From the NCBI RefSeq assembly GCF_000015165.1, contig NC_009485.1, positions 4,049,501 to 4,113,500 of the forward strand: 64,000 bases of DNA, read 5' to 3'. How positions within the stretch are numbered: position 1 is the first letter of the stretch; every line of letters begins with the position of its first letter. The position numbers were made by a program, and so were the translations under genes. The stretch comes from Bradyrhizobium sp. BTAi1. Lineage in GTDB: Bacteria > Pseudomonadota > Alphaproteobacteria > Rhizobiales > Xanthobacteraceae. The notes beneath the pieces were generated by a model. It made no database searches. It saw only the letters and a list, made by a program, of their open reading frames with translations, and was not told the DNA's origin. Of this stretch, positions 26,718-34,660 are shown one piece after another.

Positions 26718-27341
26718 GTGTCACAGTTAGATAGTTTTCGTCCGCGGCCGGGCTTCGGCTATGTGCGGACGCTCAGCCAGCACGAGGAACTGCCGCTGCT
26801 GCGCGATCATCTGTTGCGGCTCGATCCTGAGAGCCGGCACGATCGATTCAACGGCTTCCTCGATGACAGTTTCATCGAACGCTATGCGGCCCGCTGTGCG
26901 GCTGACGGCACGATCGTTGTCGCCTATATGGAAAACGGCATGGTCCGCGGTGCGGCCGAGCTGCATCCGCCGGAGCAGTCGGAAGACGGGCTCCCGGAGA
27001 TTGCGTTCAGCGTGGAATCCTGCGTGCGCCGTCGCGGCGTTGGCAGCCTGCTGTTTCAGCGCGTGATCTCGGAGGCGCGCTGGAAGGGCTACCGCCAGCT
27101 GCGGGTCACGACCGGAGCGCAGAACCACGCGATGCGGGCCTTGGCGGCCAAGTTCGGCGCCCACCTGGCGTTCCGCCATGGGGAGTCGACGGGCACGATC
27201 GATCTGGAGCAGCAGCCGCAGGACGAATTGACGAAGCTCGTGATCGAGGCGCCGATCGCAGCGGCACGTGCCTTCTTCAACCTCAACCGCGCCTGCTGGA
27301 AGCTGGTCACGCGCATGTATGGCGACCAGCGCGCGGCTTGA
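26718..27341 (+). CDS. GNAT family acetyltransferase
   Basis: A 207-residue protein with a GNAT domain. Segments are IVVAYMENGMVRGAAELHPP (beta strands 2-4), EIAFSVESCVRRRGVGSLLFQRVI with the acetyl-CoA loop R-R-R-G-V-G, and LRVTTGAQNHAMRALAAKFGAHLAF, with the usual N-x-x-M-R-x-L-A motif of the YjdJ/RimI-like group. The C-terminal part (LVIEAPIAAARAFFNLNRACWKLVTR) is extra. The GTG at 26718 has a GAGGAG ribosome site eight bases upstream; a TTG at 26712 is too close to it. A very strong hairpin follows the gene. Substrate unknown. Confidence 0.85.
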   Translation: MSQLDSFRPRPGFGYVRTLSQHEELPLLRDHLLRLDPESRHDRFNGFLDDSFIERYAARCAADGTIVVAYMENGMVRGAAELHPPEQSEDGLPEIAFSVESCVRRRGVGSLLFQRVISEARWKGYRQLRVTTGAQNHAMRALAAKFGAHLAFRHGESTGTIDLEQQPQDELTKLVIEAPIAAARAFFNLNRACWKLVTRMYGDQRAA

Positions 27342-27357
27342 ACTCACAAGCTCGTCC

Positions 27358-27400
27358 AACGACAAGAGCGCAACGGCGGTGCCGCTGCGCTCTTGTCGTT
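27358..27400. terminator. Strong bidirectional terminator hairpin
   Basis: AACGACAAGAGCGCA (27358-27372) and TGCGCTCTTGTCGTT (27386-27400) form a perfect 15-bp stem around a 13-base loop that itself can pair (CGGC...GCCG). It sits between convergent genes (GNAT on +, 101-aa protein on -), ends in TT on the plus side and starts after AA on the other, so it can serve both strands. Confidence 0.8.
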
Positions 27401-27461
27401 TGAGAGGGGTCTTTTGGCAACCCGCCTGTCGCGCGCTCGCGCGGGCGACAGAGTCGTCCGA

Positions 27462-27767
27462 TCAGGTGCCGGTGCGCTTGTCGAAGTTGAAACGGCGCAC
27501 GGTGCGGCGTTCCACCACGACGGCGCGCTGCTGGGTGCCTTGGTCGGCGGTAATCACGCGTGTATTGGTCCGCGCAGCAACCCGACTGGCTTTCTTCACC
27601 TCAGGCAGGACCTGCTCGAGCGGGAGTCCCATCAGCGCTGATGCGATCTCGGCCTGGGCCTGGACATCATCCGTGATGCCGGACGCAGCGAAGATCGCCT
27701 CCTCCAAGGTCGGAGGATCACGCCTGACGCGACGCGGACCGTACTTGGTGTTCCAATCTTCGCTCAT
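27462..27767 (-). CDS. Conserved-looking 101-residue protein of unknown function
   Basis: A soluble, charged small protein with no signal peptide. The N-terminus SEDWNTKYGPRRVRRDPPTLEEAIFAA is followed by a helical section (DVQAQAEIASALMGLPLEQVLPEVKKA) and a basic tail (AVVVERRTVRRFNFDKRTGT). I do not recognise a named family. The basic tail would suit nucleic-acid or membrane-surface binding, but this is speculation. The frame is intact and distinct from the opposite-strand frame. Confidence 0.6.
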   Translation of the reverse strand: MSEDWNTKYGPRRVRRDPPTLEEAIFAASGITDDVQAQAEIASALMGLPLEQVLPEVKKASRVAARTNTRVITADQGTQQRAVVVERRTVRRFNFDKRTGT

Positions 27768-27844
27768 GGGGGCCTCGTGAATCGTCCGGGATACCTAGAA
27801 GCAGCTTTGTTGCATTGCAATATGAAATCTGCACGGCAGCCCAG

Positions 27845-28543
27845 TTATGCGTTCACCATGTCGCGATCGGGCAACGCGGCCTCCGTGATGTGGATATTCT
27901 GGGGCCAGCGGCGCAAGGCTGCATGCCCGGCTGGCGTCAGAGCGTAGACCCCGCGCTCGGCGCGGTTGAACCAGCCATAGACGTTACGCTGCAGGATCTT
28001 CGGTGCGTCTGGGATGTCGGCACGAAGCTCTCGCACACGCTTCGGGCCGCCCGACAGTGCGGAGGCGCAGGCCAGCGCCTGCTGGCGATAGGCGGTCATC
28101 ACCGGTGCGCGGGTCGAGCCGCCGGCCACCGGATCTCCTTTGCGCCGCTGATGCTCGCTCACCAGCCGCGATCTCTTCTTGAGGTTTTTCCGCGGTGCAG
28201 TCGTGGGCGGTTGCACCAGCACCTCGACCTGACCGCTGGAGGTTACCGCGAGCATGCCGAAGCCGAGCCGCCGGCAAAGGTTGCGGTAGCGGGCATCGCT
28301 TTCGCGGCCTTTGCCTCGCGCCGACAGTCTGGCCGCAACCCAGACCTCATCGCAGGCGCCGGCGCGATCGACGGCCTGCAGCAGCAACTCCAGATTAAAA
28401 GACTGCTTCAACTCGCAGATCACCACCAGTGGCGGCTCGTCGCCCTTCAGCGCGACCACGTCACAGCCGCCGATCTCCCCTTTGGCTGTAAAGCCGAGGT
28501 TTTCGAGGAACCGTTTCACGGGCAGATACAGCGCGGTTTCCAA
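27845..28543 (-). CDS. DUF2161 protein, PD-(D/E)XK nuclease-fold
   Basis: A 232-residue protein of the DUF2161 family. It shows a PD-(D/E)XK-type active site: GGCDVVALKGD (Asp28), VICELKQSF (Glu44-x-Lys46) and LLLQAVDRA with the glutamine. Residues ~165-210 form a winged-helix-like C-terminal module (LRADIPDAPKILQRNVYGWFNRAERGVYALTPAGHAAL). This combination suggests a DNA-targeting nuclease or repair factor, but no activity is established for the family. No signal peptide. It is downstream on the same strand as the HAMP chimera, about 95 bases away, with no obvious functional link. It could be a stand-alone defence or repair gene. Confidence 0.8.
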   Translation of the reverse strand: METALYLPVKRFLENLGFTAKGEIGGCDVVALKGDEPPLVVICELKQSFNLELLLQAVDRAGACDEVWVAARLSARGKGRESDARYRNLCRRLGFGMLAVTSSGQVEVLVQPPTTAPRKNLKKRSRLVSEHQRRKGDPVAGGSTRAPVMTAYRQQALACASALSGGPKRVRELRADIPDAPKILQRNVYGWFNRAERGVYALTPAGHAALRRWPQNIHITEAALPDRDMVNA

Positions 28544-28637
28544 GGGAGTATCCCTGCGTGCGACTCAAGGCGCGAGTCTAGCGCGACGAGTCGCGCGATG
28601 TCAGCGCCAAGCCAGCGATTGATGGACGGCGCTGCGC

Positions 28638-30527
28638 CTACATGCGGCCAACCACCGGTATCAGCGCGCCGGTCACGCCGCTCGCGGCGTCGCTTGCAAG
28701 AAACAGAATCACTTCCGCGAGTTCCTGCGGCGTCACCCATTTGTCGAAATCGGCCTTCGGCATGCTGGCGCGATTGGCCGGCGTGTCGATGGTCGAAGGC
28801 AGCACGGCATTGACGGTGATCCAGGTTCCCGCAACGCCGCGCACCATCGCCTGGCCGCCGAGCTTGCCCTCGGTTCCGACCTCGCGGGCGACGCGCGTGA
28901 CCTCGCCGGCAAAGGCATTGAGCTGGTCGACCATCGTGTTGATGGTGTCCTTGAGCTCCAGGATCTCGCCGCGTACGTCGACGGTGATCTTCTTCGACAG
29001 GTCACCATTGGCGACAGCGGTCGTCACCTCGGCGATGTTGCGCACCTGCGCCGTCAGGTTCGAGGCCATCGAGTTGACGCTCTCGGTCAGATCCTTCCAG
29101 GTGCCGGCAACGCCCAGCACATTGGCCTGGCCGCCGAGCCGTCCTTCGGTTCCGACCTCGCGGGCGACGCGCGTGACCTCGCCGGCAAAGGCGTTGAGTT
29201 GGTCGACCATGGTGTTCAGCGTCTCCTTCAGCTGAAGGATCTCGCCGGAAACGTTCACGGTGATCTTCTTCGACAGGTCGCCGCTCGCGATGGCTGTCGC
29301 CACGTCGGCGATATTTCGGACCTGCGCCGTCAGGTTCGACGCCATGAAGTTGACGTTGTCGGTCAGGTCCTTCCAGGTGCCGGCAACGCCGGGAACCTTG
29401 GCTTGGCCGCCGAGCTTGCCTTCGGTGCCGACCTCACGCGCCACGCGCGTCACCTCGGACGCGAAGGCATTGAGCTGGTCGACCATCGTATTGATGGTGT
29501 CCTTCAGCTCCAGGATCTCGCCGCGAACGTCGACCGTGATCTTGCGCGAGAGGTCGCCGCGCGCGACCGCCGTGGTCACATTGGCGATGTTGCGGACCTG
29601 CGCGGTGAGGTTGCCGCACATCGCGTTGACCGAGTCGGTGAGATCCTTCCAGGTTCCTGCGACGCCGGGGACAATGGCCTGGCCGCCGAGCTTGCCGTCC
29701 GTGCCGACTTCGCGCGCGACGCGCGTCACTTCTGAAGCAAACGATCGCAGCTGGTCGACCATCGTGTTGATGGCCTCCTTCAGCTGCAGAATTTCGCCGC
29801 GGACATCGACCGTGATCTTCTTTGACAGGTCGCCATTGGCGACCGCGATCGTCACCTCCGCGATATTGCGGACCTGACCGGTCAGGTTGTTGGCCATGGA
29901 GTTGACGCTCTCGGTCAAATCCTTCCAGACGCCTGTCACCTCCGGAACCTGCGCCTGACCGCCCAGCTTGCCTTCGGTTCCCACCTCGCGTGCGACGCGC
30001 GTCACTTCCGAGGTGAAGACGCTCAGCTGCTTGATCATCGTGTTGACGATGTTGGCCGACTGGAGAAACTCACCGCCGAGCGGCCGGCCGTCGACGTCGA
30101 GTTTCACCGTTTGCAGAAGATCGCCTTGGGCCACCGCGGCAACGGCGCGCGTGACCTCGCGGGTCGGCCAAAGAAGGTCATCGATCAAGGTGTTGATGGA
30201 GCTTTCCATGTCGGCCCAGGAGCCGCTGGCGATGCCGAACCTCACGCGCTGGCGGGTCTTCCCCTCGCGACCGACAACCTGGCCGACGCGCTCGAGCTGC
30301 TGCGCCATCCGCTCATTGGCGGCGATGATCTCGTTGAACGTATCCGCGATCTTGCCGTCGATCCCGAGATAATCGCCGCTCATGCGCACCGAGAAGTCGC
30401 CGGAACGCATGGCCTGGAGCGCCCGAAGCAGATCCTGACTTGCATCAGCGCTCTCGGTCCCCTGGCCATTCCGGCCGAAGCCTTGTCGCTGCGGCAACGG
30501 ATTGTCGGCGCTATCGAGATCGCTCAT
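28638..30527 (-). CDS. Chimera: tandem HAMP repeats fused to the C-terminus of a short-chain dehydrogenase
   Basis: A 629-residue protein. Residues 1-569 are the N-terminal part of a HAMP-repeat sensor: an initial HAMP-like unit (LLRALQAMRSGDFSVRMSGD), then 92-residue units such as EVTRVAREVGTEGKLGGQA ... VWKDLTESVNSMANNLTGQV ... LKEAINTMVDQ. At residue 570, right after 'GVAGTW', the sequence switches to ITVNAVLPSTIDTPANRASM ... VTPQELAEVILFLASDAAS ... IPVVGRM. This is the last 60 residues of an SDR oxidoreductase, without its Rossmann core or Tyr-Lys site. The histidine kinase, GAF and receiver domains that follow HAMP arrays in such sensors are missing. Start ATG 30527 follows GGGGGAA. The product is probably non-functional as kinase or dehydrogenase, unless the HAMP array acts alone. 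Confidence 0.85.
   Translation of the reverse strand: MSDLDSADNPLPQRQGFGRNGQGTESADASQDLLRALQAMRSGDFSVRMSGDYLGIDGKIADTFNEIIAANERMAQQLERVGQVVGREGKTRQRVRFGIASGSWADMESSINTLIDDLLWPTREVTRAVAAVAQGDLLQTVKLDVDGRPLGGEFLQSANIVNTMIKQLSVFTSEVTRVAREVGTEGKLGGQAQVPEVTGVWKDLTESVNSMANNLTGQVRNIAEVTIAVANGDLSKKITVDVRGEILQLKEAINTMVDQLRSFASEVTRVAREVGTDGKLGGQAIVPGVAGTWKDLTDSVNAMCGNLTAQVRNIANVTTAVARGDLSRKITVDVRGEILELKDTINTMVDQLNAFASEVTRVAREVGTEGKLGGQAKVPGVAGTWKDLTDNVNFMASNLTAQVRNIADVATAIASGDLSKKITVNVSGEILQLKETLNTMVDQLNAFAGEVTRVAREVGTEGRLGGQANVLGVAGTWKDLTESVNSMASNLTAQVRNIAEVTTAVANGDLSKKITVDVRGEILELKDTINTMVDQLNAFAGEVTRVAREVGTEGKLGGQAMVRGVAGTWITVNAVLPSTIDTPANRASMPKADFDKWVTPQELAEVILFLASDAASGVTGALIPVVGRM
28830..30030 (-). 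repeat. Tandem 276-bp repeats encoding HAMP units
   Basis: Inside the chimera gene, near-identical 276-base units recur. The sequence encoding TRVAREVGTEGKLGGQA appears near 28865, 29140, 29416, 29692 and 29968, a constant 276-base spacing. Each unit codes for 92 residues, one HAMP linker. High identity between neighbours favours unequal recombination and assembly collapse. Confidence 0.85.
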
Positions 30528-30765
30528 CAAGTTCCCCCGAGGAAGAAATAACCACTCGCCGTATCCGAGACTCGCATAGTCGCAGAATAGAAGCCGCGGC
30601 AACTCGCCAAATCAAGCCAGATACAGATAATCCCTCTGATGGAACCGCACCGATCCGGCACAAGCGGCTCAACTTCTCTCCACGAATAATGTTCCAAACA
30701 TTTTCTTCCTCCATGTGTAACGGCATTGGCGCTGCTCCACGGGTTTGATTGACGAGGAGGAACTG

Positions 30766-31062
30766 ATGAACAGGCCCCTTGCGATCAGTCTTGTTATGTT
30801 CCTGTCACTCGCGTCGACGGCAACAAGCATGGCTCAATCTGGGCAACCCAGCGGACCTGGATCCGTTACCGGAAACCCAGCAGCCGGCTCGGCCAATCCG
30901 CGATCCGCGCCACCCATCAGCGCCGGGCAGGGAAGTCGGAGCGGAAGCGGCACTTCGTCGTCCGGTGGCCGCGATGACAACGGCGACCAGGGCCGGGACA
31001 AGATGTCGGAGAGCAATTCCCGCGTCAGGTCGCCGGAGCAGCAGAACAAGACCGGCCGTTGA
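30766..31062 (+). CDS. Small secreted Gly/Ser-rich protein
   Basis: A 98-residue protein with a signal peptide (LAISLVMFLSLASTATSMAQ) and a low-complexity, Gly/Ser/Pro/Asn-rich mature part (GPGSVTGNPAAGSANPRSAP; SGSGTSSSGGRDDNGDQG). It should be disordered in the periplasm. The ATG at 30766 follows GAGGAGGAACTG, a strong ribosome site. The stop lies 10 bases before the stop of the convergent DUF4142 gene. No known family; common in character among Bradyrhizobiaceae. Confidence 0.65.
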   Translation: MNRPLAISLVMFLSLASTATSMAQSGQPSGPGSVTGNPAAGSANPRSAPPISAGQGSRSGSGTSSSGGRDDNGDQGRDKMSESNSRVRSPEQQNKTGR

Positions 31063-31072
31063 CACGATCGGA

Positions 31073-31609
31073 CTATTTCGTCGCAAGAGCCGCCTTCATG
31101 TCGGCCAGCTCGTTCTGCAGCAGGCCGAGTTCGGCTGCAACAAAGCGCTGAAGCTCGGCATTATCGGGTGACTGAAGGTACTTCGTCAGGATGGTGATGG
31201 TTGATTCATATTCTGCGACTTGCGCGGCGTAGAACTGTCGTACGAAACTGGGGCCGTCGGCCGGGTCGACGCGGGTCAACATGGTCTCGCGGCCGAGCGA
31301 CTGCTTCGATGCTGGCTCAGCCTTGAGGCCTGTTCGGGTCTGGAGTTCGACCAGGGCGCGGGCTCGCCGCGTGGCGGCATCGGCCCGCATCGCCGCCGCG
31401 CTCGTCAAATCGGCGCGGCCGAACGCGGACGTCCGGTCGCTGGCGGATTGCTGAAACGCATCGAATTCGTTCAGCTTCGCGATGACCTGAGCCGCGCCGG
31501 GCAAGGGTGATTCCGCGAGCCTTCCCGCTTCGCTCTCGGGTTGAGCAACGCTCGGCGCGACGGATGTCAGCAAAAGCGCACTCGCGAAAAGGGTGACGAT
31601 GCGAAGCAT
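31073..31609 (-). CDS. DUF4142 family exported protein
   Basis: A 178-residue secreted protein with the ferritin-like helical DUF4142 pattern. A signal peptide (LFASALLLTSVAPSVAQ) is followed by AAQVIAKLNEFDAFQQSASD, a long helical middle (RADAATRRARALVELQTRTG), DPADGPSFVRQFYAAQVAEYES, and a C-terminal helix with AAELGLLQNELADMKAAL. The family is frequent near stress genes; its function is not established. The ATG at 31609 starts directly before the signal peptide; the longer open frame upstream is not used. Confidence 0.8.
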   Translation of the reverse strand: MLRIVTLFASALLLTSVAPSVAQPESEAGRLAESPLPGAAQVIAKLNEFDAFQQSASDRTSAFGRADLTSAAAMRADAATRRARALVELQTRTGLKAEPASKQSLGRETMLTRVDPADGPSFVRQFYAAQVAEYESTITILTKYLQSPDNAELQRFVAAELGLLQNELADMKAALATK

Positions 31610-31704
31610 CCCTCGACAATAACGAAACCGTCTGCAGGTTCCAGGCTGCATTAATATCGCGTAACGCGGTTGCGTGCGTCGGGCAGGCTTCCCAAGTCAT
31701 CGAA

Positions 31705-31899
31705 ATGAAGCAATCAGACATCTTCAGAGAAAACGCCGACAATTGTCTTCACCTTGCGGAGCGCGCCGAAAGTGATCCGGCATTCCGCCGCTTCACGCGG
31801 ATGGCTCACGGCTGGCACGCGCTTGCCCACGAGCAGGATTGGCTGGACGGTGAGGTCGCGCCGGTGACCGCCCGCAAGGCCGAGCCGCTCGGCGATTAA
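31705..31899 (+). CDS. Small conserved-looking protein (64 aa)
   Basis: The sequence KQSDIFRENADNCLHLAERA ... RMAHGWHALAHEQDWLDGE is a compact helical, soluble protein. Short proteins with the same 'FRENAxNCxxLAExA ... WxxLAxEQ' look are very common in Bradyrhizobium and Rhodopseudomonas, as I recall; they have no known function. The stop is 20 bases before the next small gene, suggesting an operon. Confidence 0.65.
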   Translation: MKQSDIFRENADNCLHLAERAESDPAFRRFTRMAHGWHALAHEQDWLDGEVAPVTARKAEPLGD

Positions 31900-31919
31900 C
31901 CTGCGAAAGGAGACCCGCG

Positions 31920-32051
31920 ATGACCCCACGTACCGTGCTCATAGCGCTCCTGACCGCCTTCAGCTTGGCCTCGGCGGTCGCCGCATTCACGACGATCCGC
32001 CAGGTTCATACCGAAGCGTATTCGCTTCCGCAGCCGGTCACCCATATCTGA
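31920..32051 (+). CDS. Very small membrane or secreted protein (43 aa)
   Basis: The ATG at 31920 follows AAAGGAGACCCGCG, a strong ribosome site. The product begins MTPRTVLIALLTAFSLASA, a hydrophobic signal-like helix, and ends TIRQVHTEAYSLPQPVTHI. It is downstream of the 64-aa gene by 20 bases. Function unknown; it is supported by the ribosome site, the helix and operon position. Confidence 0.55.
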   Translation: MTPRTVLIALLTAFSLASAVAAFTTIRQVHTEAYSLPQPVTHI

Positions 32052-32069
32052 TCTGATAAGGTCGCCGTG

Positions 32070-33062
32070 TCAGGGTTGGCCGGATCCGCCGGATGCGCCG
32101 TAGACCTGACCATTCGCATAGCTCGCGTCGGCTGCGGCGAGCTGAACGTAGATCGAGGCCAGCTCGGCCGGCTGGCCCGGGCGCCCGAGCGGCGTGTGGC
32201 CGCCGAACTTCTCCAGCTTCTCCATCGTTGCTCCGCCCGAGACCTGCAGCGGCGTCCAAATCGGCCCGGGGGCGACGGCATTGACGCGAATCCCCTTCGG
32301 TCCAAGCTGCTTGGCCAGTGATTTTACGTAGTTCATGGTCGCAGCCTTGGTCTGGGCGTAGTCATAGAGATCTGGCGATGGGTCATAGGCCTGCTCGGAC
32401 GAGGTGCCGATGATCGCAGAGCCTGGCTTCAGGTGAGGGAGAGCGGCCTTGATGATCCAGAAGGGTGCATAGATATTCGTCTTCATCGTCGCGTCGAAAT
32501 CCTCCGACGAGACGTCGAGGATCGACTGACGTGCCTGCTGCCGCGCGGCGTTGCTGACGATGATGTCCAGCCCGCCGAGCGCTTCGACAGCCTGCTGCAC
32601 CAGCTGCTGGCAGAACCGTTCGTCGCGCAGATCACCAGGGAGCGCCGTGATGAGCCCGATCACCTCCTGCGCATCGGCCTCCTCGGTCGGATAATAGTTG
32701 ATGGCGACATCGGCCCCTTCGCGCGCATAGGCGATCGCCGCCGCCCGGCCCATCCCCGAGTCGCCGCCGGTGATCAGGGCCTTGCGGCCGGCAAGGCGCT
32801 CGGAGCCCTTGTAGCTGGTCTCGCCGTGATCAGGTCGCGGCGACATCTTGCTGGCAAGACCCGGCCAGGGCTGCGACTGCCGTTCGAATGGCGGCCTGGG
32901 ATAGTTGTTCGTCGGATCGATAAGCCGTTGAGGGGCTCGGGAGTCGCCCGCCATCCCGTCTCGTTCTGTCGCTGCTGCTGAGGTCAAAGAAGCAGCTGCG
33001 AGCGTTGCCGTGCACCCAGCCATCCGGCGTCGGGATATCGAAGATCTGTGCTCATCGGCCAT
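32070..33062 (-). CDS. SDR family oxidoreductase (YghA/general-stress type)
   Basis: A 330-residue short-chain dehydrogenase with the longer N-terminus seen in YghA-like enzymes. The nucleotide-binding motif is ALITGGDSGMGRAAAIAYA (TGxxxGxG), with DIIVSNAARQQ for the NNAG position. The catalytic residues lie in IIGTSSEQAYDPSPDLYDYAQTKAAT (Ser, Tyr-x-x-x-Lys). The end is IRVNAVAPGPIWTPLQ. The start region (ISRRRMAGCTATLAAASLTSAA) could act as a Tat-like signal, which would be odd for this family. Compared with relatives it seems to lack a few residues before ALPGDLRDE. GAGGAG precedes the ATG. Substrate unknown. Confidence 0.85.
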   Translation of the reverse strand: MADEHRSSISRRRMAGCTATLAAASLTSAAATERDGMAGDSRAPQRLIDPTNNYPRPPFERQSQPWPGLASKMSPRPDHGETSYKGSERLAGRKALITGGDSGMGRAAAIAYAREGADVAINYYPTEEADAQEVIGLITALPGDLRDERFCQQLVQQAVEALGGLDIIVSNAARQQARQSILDVSSEDFDATMKTNIYAPFWIIKAALPHLKPGSAIIGTSSEQAYDPSPDLYDYAQTKAATMNYVKSLAKQLGPKGIRVNAVAPGPIWTPLQVSGGATMEKLEKFGGHTPLGRPGQPAELASIYVQLAAADASYANGQVYGASGGSGQP

Positions 33063-33275
33063 GCGCTAGCTCCTCATGATGGTGCTCACCAACCAGTTCT
33101 GCCGACGAACGTTTCGACCCGGTATTGGAAATTTGGCATGCGTGATCGTGGATGAGGTGAGGCCAATTGGCGCGATGCGGATCAAGCAGGGAACGAATGC
33201 CGGCTGGGCGCGTCGTGTCAGATCACGGCTGGATACACATCGGGCGAGGGCACGAAGCTGAACATGGGCAATGAG

Positions 33276-33487
33276 ATGCCAAATTTGAACTGACAAACAA
33301 CGAGTGGGTCGCGGCAGAACGCGACGTCGAACTGCCGGGCGACGTCGAGGCGATGGATTCGGCGGACGTCGTCTCGCGTCAACTGATCGCCGTTTATCCC
33401 GAACTCCGCAGCCAGAATTACGCGCGGCTGGTTACCAACGAGGAGGGAGACGAGATCTGTCGTGTCCCGCTCGCCTTGCTTCACTAA
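33276..33487 (+). pseudogene. Small DUF6894-like gene with a broken start
   Basis: From 33281 a frame reads KFELTNNEWVAAERDVELPG ... MDSADVVSRQLIAVYPELRS ... VTNEEGDEICRVPLALLH, ending with TAA at 33485. This resembles the small DUF6894-type proteins common in Bradyrhizobium. No start codon exists in this frame after the TGA at 33272. The ATG at 33276 would give M-P-then-this sequence if one base were inserted after CC. A one-base deletion at the start codon region, or a sequencing error, is the simplest explanation. Translation could instead begin at the internal ATG at 33353. Confidence 0.5.
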
Positions 33488-33510
33488 GCGAACCAAAAGG
33501 AGACACGCAG

Positions 33511-33669
33511 ATGACCCGAGATAGCCAGGGGATCGTGATAACCGAACGCGGCGAGGAGCAACCGGCCGACAAGGAGCGGGCTCAGGCAGCTCACCAGACA
33601 ACATCGCCCCAATCTCCCTCACATGAGGCGACGCGTCATCCAGAGCGCAAGGACGATACGACAGCTTGA
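33511..33669 (+). CDS. Small hydrophilic protein (52 aa)
   Basis: The ATG at 33511 follows AAAAGGAGACACGCAG, a strong ribosome site, 23 bases after the DUF6894-like stop. The product is charged and lacks hydrophobic segments (ITERGEEQPADKERAQAAHQ ... HEATRHPERKDDTTA), so it is likely disordered. Family unknown. It probably shares an mRNA with the upstream small gene. Confidence 0.55.
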   Translation: MTRDSQGIVITERGEEQPADKERAQAAHQTTSPQSPSHEATRHPERKDDTTA

Positions 33670-33694
33670 CGTAAAGAGCTGCTTGAAAACGGCT

Positions 33695-33721
33695 GGAACC
33701 TCGCCCCGCAGGGGGCACGTT
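33695..33721 (+). promoter_or_regulatory. Possible EcfG-type (general stress) promoter before the PRC-barrel gene
   Basis: GGAAC (33695-33699) and CGTT (33718-33721) match the -35 and -10 cores of alphaproteobacterial general-stress sigma factors. They are 18 bases apart, one more than the usual 16-17. It lies 37 bases before the PRC-barrel start. Suggestive only. Confidence 0.25.
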
Positions 33722-33757
33722 ACAGGTCTTCGAAGTTCTTAAGAACGGAGGTTAAGG

Positions 33758-34135
33758 ATGACGCTCGACACGTCCATGTTGGACCAGCGCGAATATGGCA
33801 ATCTGATCGGGAGTGACAAGGTCGAAGGCACCGCCGTCTATGGCGCTGATGACAGCAAGATTGGCACGATCGAACGCGTGATGATCGACAAGCTGAGCGG
33901 CCGGGTGTCGTATGTTGTGTTGGCTTTTGGCGGCCTTCTCGGCTTGGGCAACGACCATTATCCGCTACCCTGGCAATCGCTGAAGTATGACACCCGTCTT
34001 GGCGGCTATGTGACGGGCGTGACCGAGGAGCAGCTTCGTGGTGCGCCGAAATATTCCGACGAGCGCGAATGGGACTGGGGCGACCTCGCGACAGGTCGCA
34101 AGGTGGACGATTATTACGGGATCAAACTCGCTTAG
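33758..34135 (+). CDS. PRC-barrel domain protein
   Basis: A 125-residue protein with a PRC-barrel fold. It contains NLIGSDKVEGTAVYGADDSK, IGTIERVMIDKLSGRVSYVVLAFGG, NDHYPLPWQSLKYDTRLGGYV and TEEQLRGAPKY. In alphaproteobacteria such proteins accumulate under general stress and may bind RNA or membranes; the role is not defined. GGAGG lies seven bases before the ATG. A GGAAC/CGTT pair upstream may be its promoter. It has no signal peptide. Confidence 0.85.
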   Translation: MTLDTSMLDQREYGNLIGSDKVEGTAVYGADDSKIGTIERVMIDKLSGRVSYVVLAFGGLLGLGNDHYPLPWQSLKYDTRLGGYVTGVTEEQLRGAPKYSDEREWDWGDLATGRKVDDYYGIKLA

Positions 34136-34384
34136 GTGATGTGCGCGGCGTCATCGCCCGGGAACGAAGCGTCGGGCAGTTCACTACGCTGCGCATGCGC
34201 CGCGGCATCTGCCAGCCGCACCAGCGGTTCGACAGGAGTCGGCTGATGGACAACGCTGCGCCATCTGCGCTGGCGCTGCTCGGCCTGCTCACGGTCCCGG
34301 TGGTGCTGGGTCCGAAGTCGATCCAGCTCCGTGCACCCCAGCGCGGACATGAGGTGCCCCGGGAAACGTCCGAGACAGCCGGCC

Positions 34385-34660
34385 TCAGGCGGCCGGCGAC
34401 GATTGTAGACCGCTCTCGGGCGCCGCGCCCACGAGGCTCCGCTTGCTCGACAGCCAGACCGGAATCTCGCGATAGCAGGTGCCCTTCTCGTTCATCTCGG
34501 CGACGGTCCAGCGGCTCGGGTGCCGCTCCTTGCCGACGAAGACCCAATCATCCGCCGATGGCGGCGGCTCATTAGGCCGGGTTCTCAGCCAGGCCGAACG
34601 GGCTCCCTTGGGCAGGCGGTCCTGCTTCATCTGATAGAGATCATAGACTGGCGAACGCAT
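34385..34660 (-). CDS. Small protein of unknown function (91 aa)
   Basis: It starts at the ATG at 34660. The sequence RSPVYDLYQMKQDRLPKGAR ... DDWVFVGKERHPSRWTVAEM ... CYREIPVWLSSKRS is soluble and basic, with several tryptophans and two prolines in tandem. I do not recognise a family. A GAGGACGAG stretch precedes the start. An alternative start at 34678 adds six residues. Confidence 0.5.
   Translation of the reverse strand: MRSPVYDLYQMKQDRLPKGARSAWLRTRPNEPPPSADDWVFVGKERHPSRWTVAEMNEKGTCYREIPVWLSSKRSLVGAAPESGLQSSPAA

Noticed and set aside
28830..30030. CRISPR-like periodic repeats
   Set aside because: The 276-base period, coding frame and HAMP translation explain the repetition. No short repeat-spacer pattern occurs anywhere in the window by eye.
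28638..30527. Annotation as a complete sensor histidine kinase or as an SDR enzyme
   Set aside because: No H-box, N/G boxes or receiver domain follow the HAMP units, and the SDR part lacks the Rossmann fold and catalytic Tyr-Lys.
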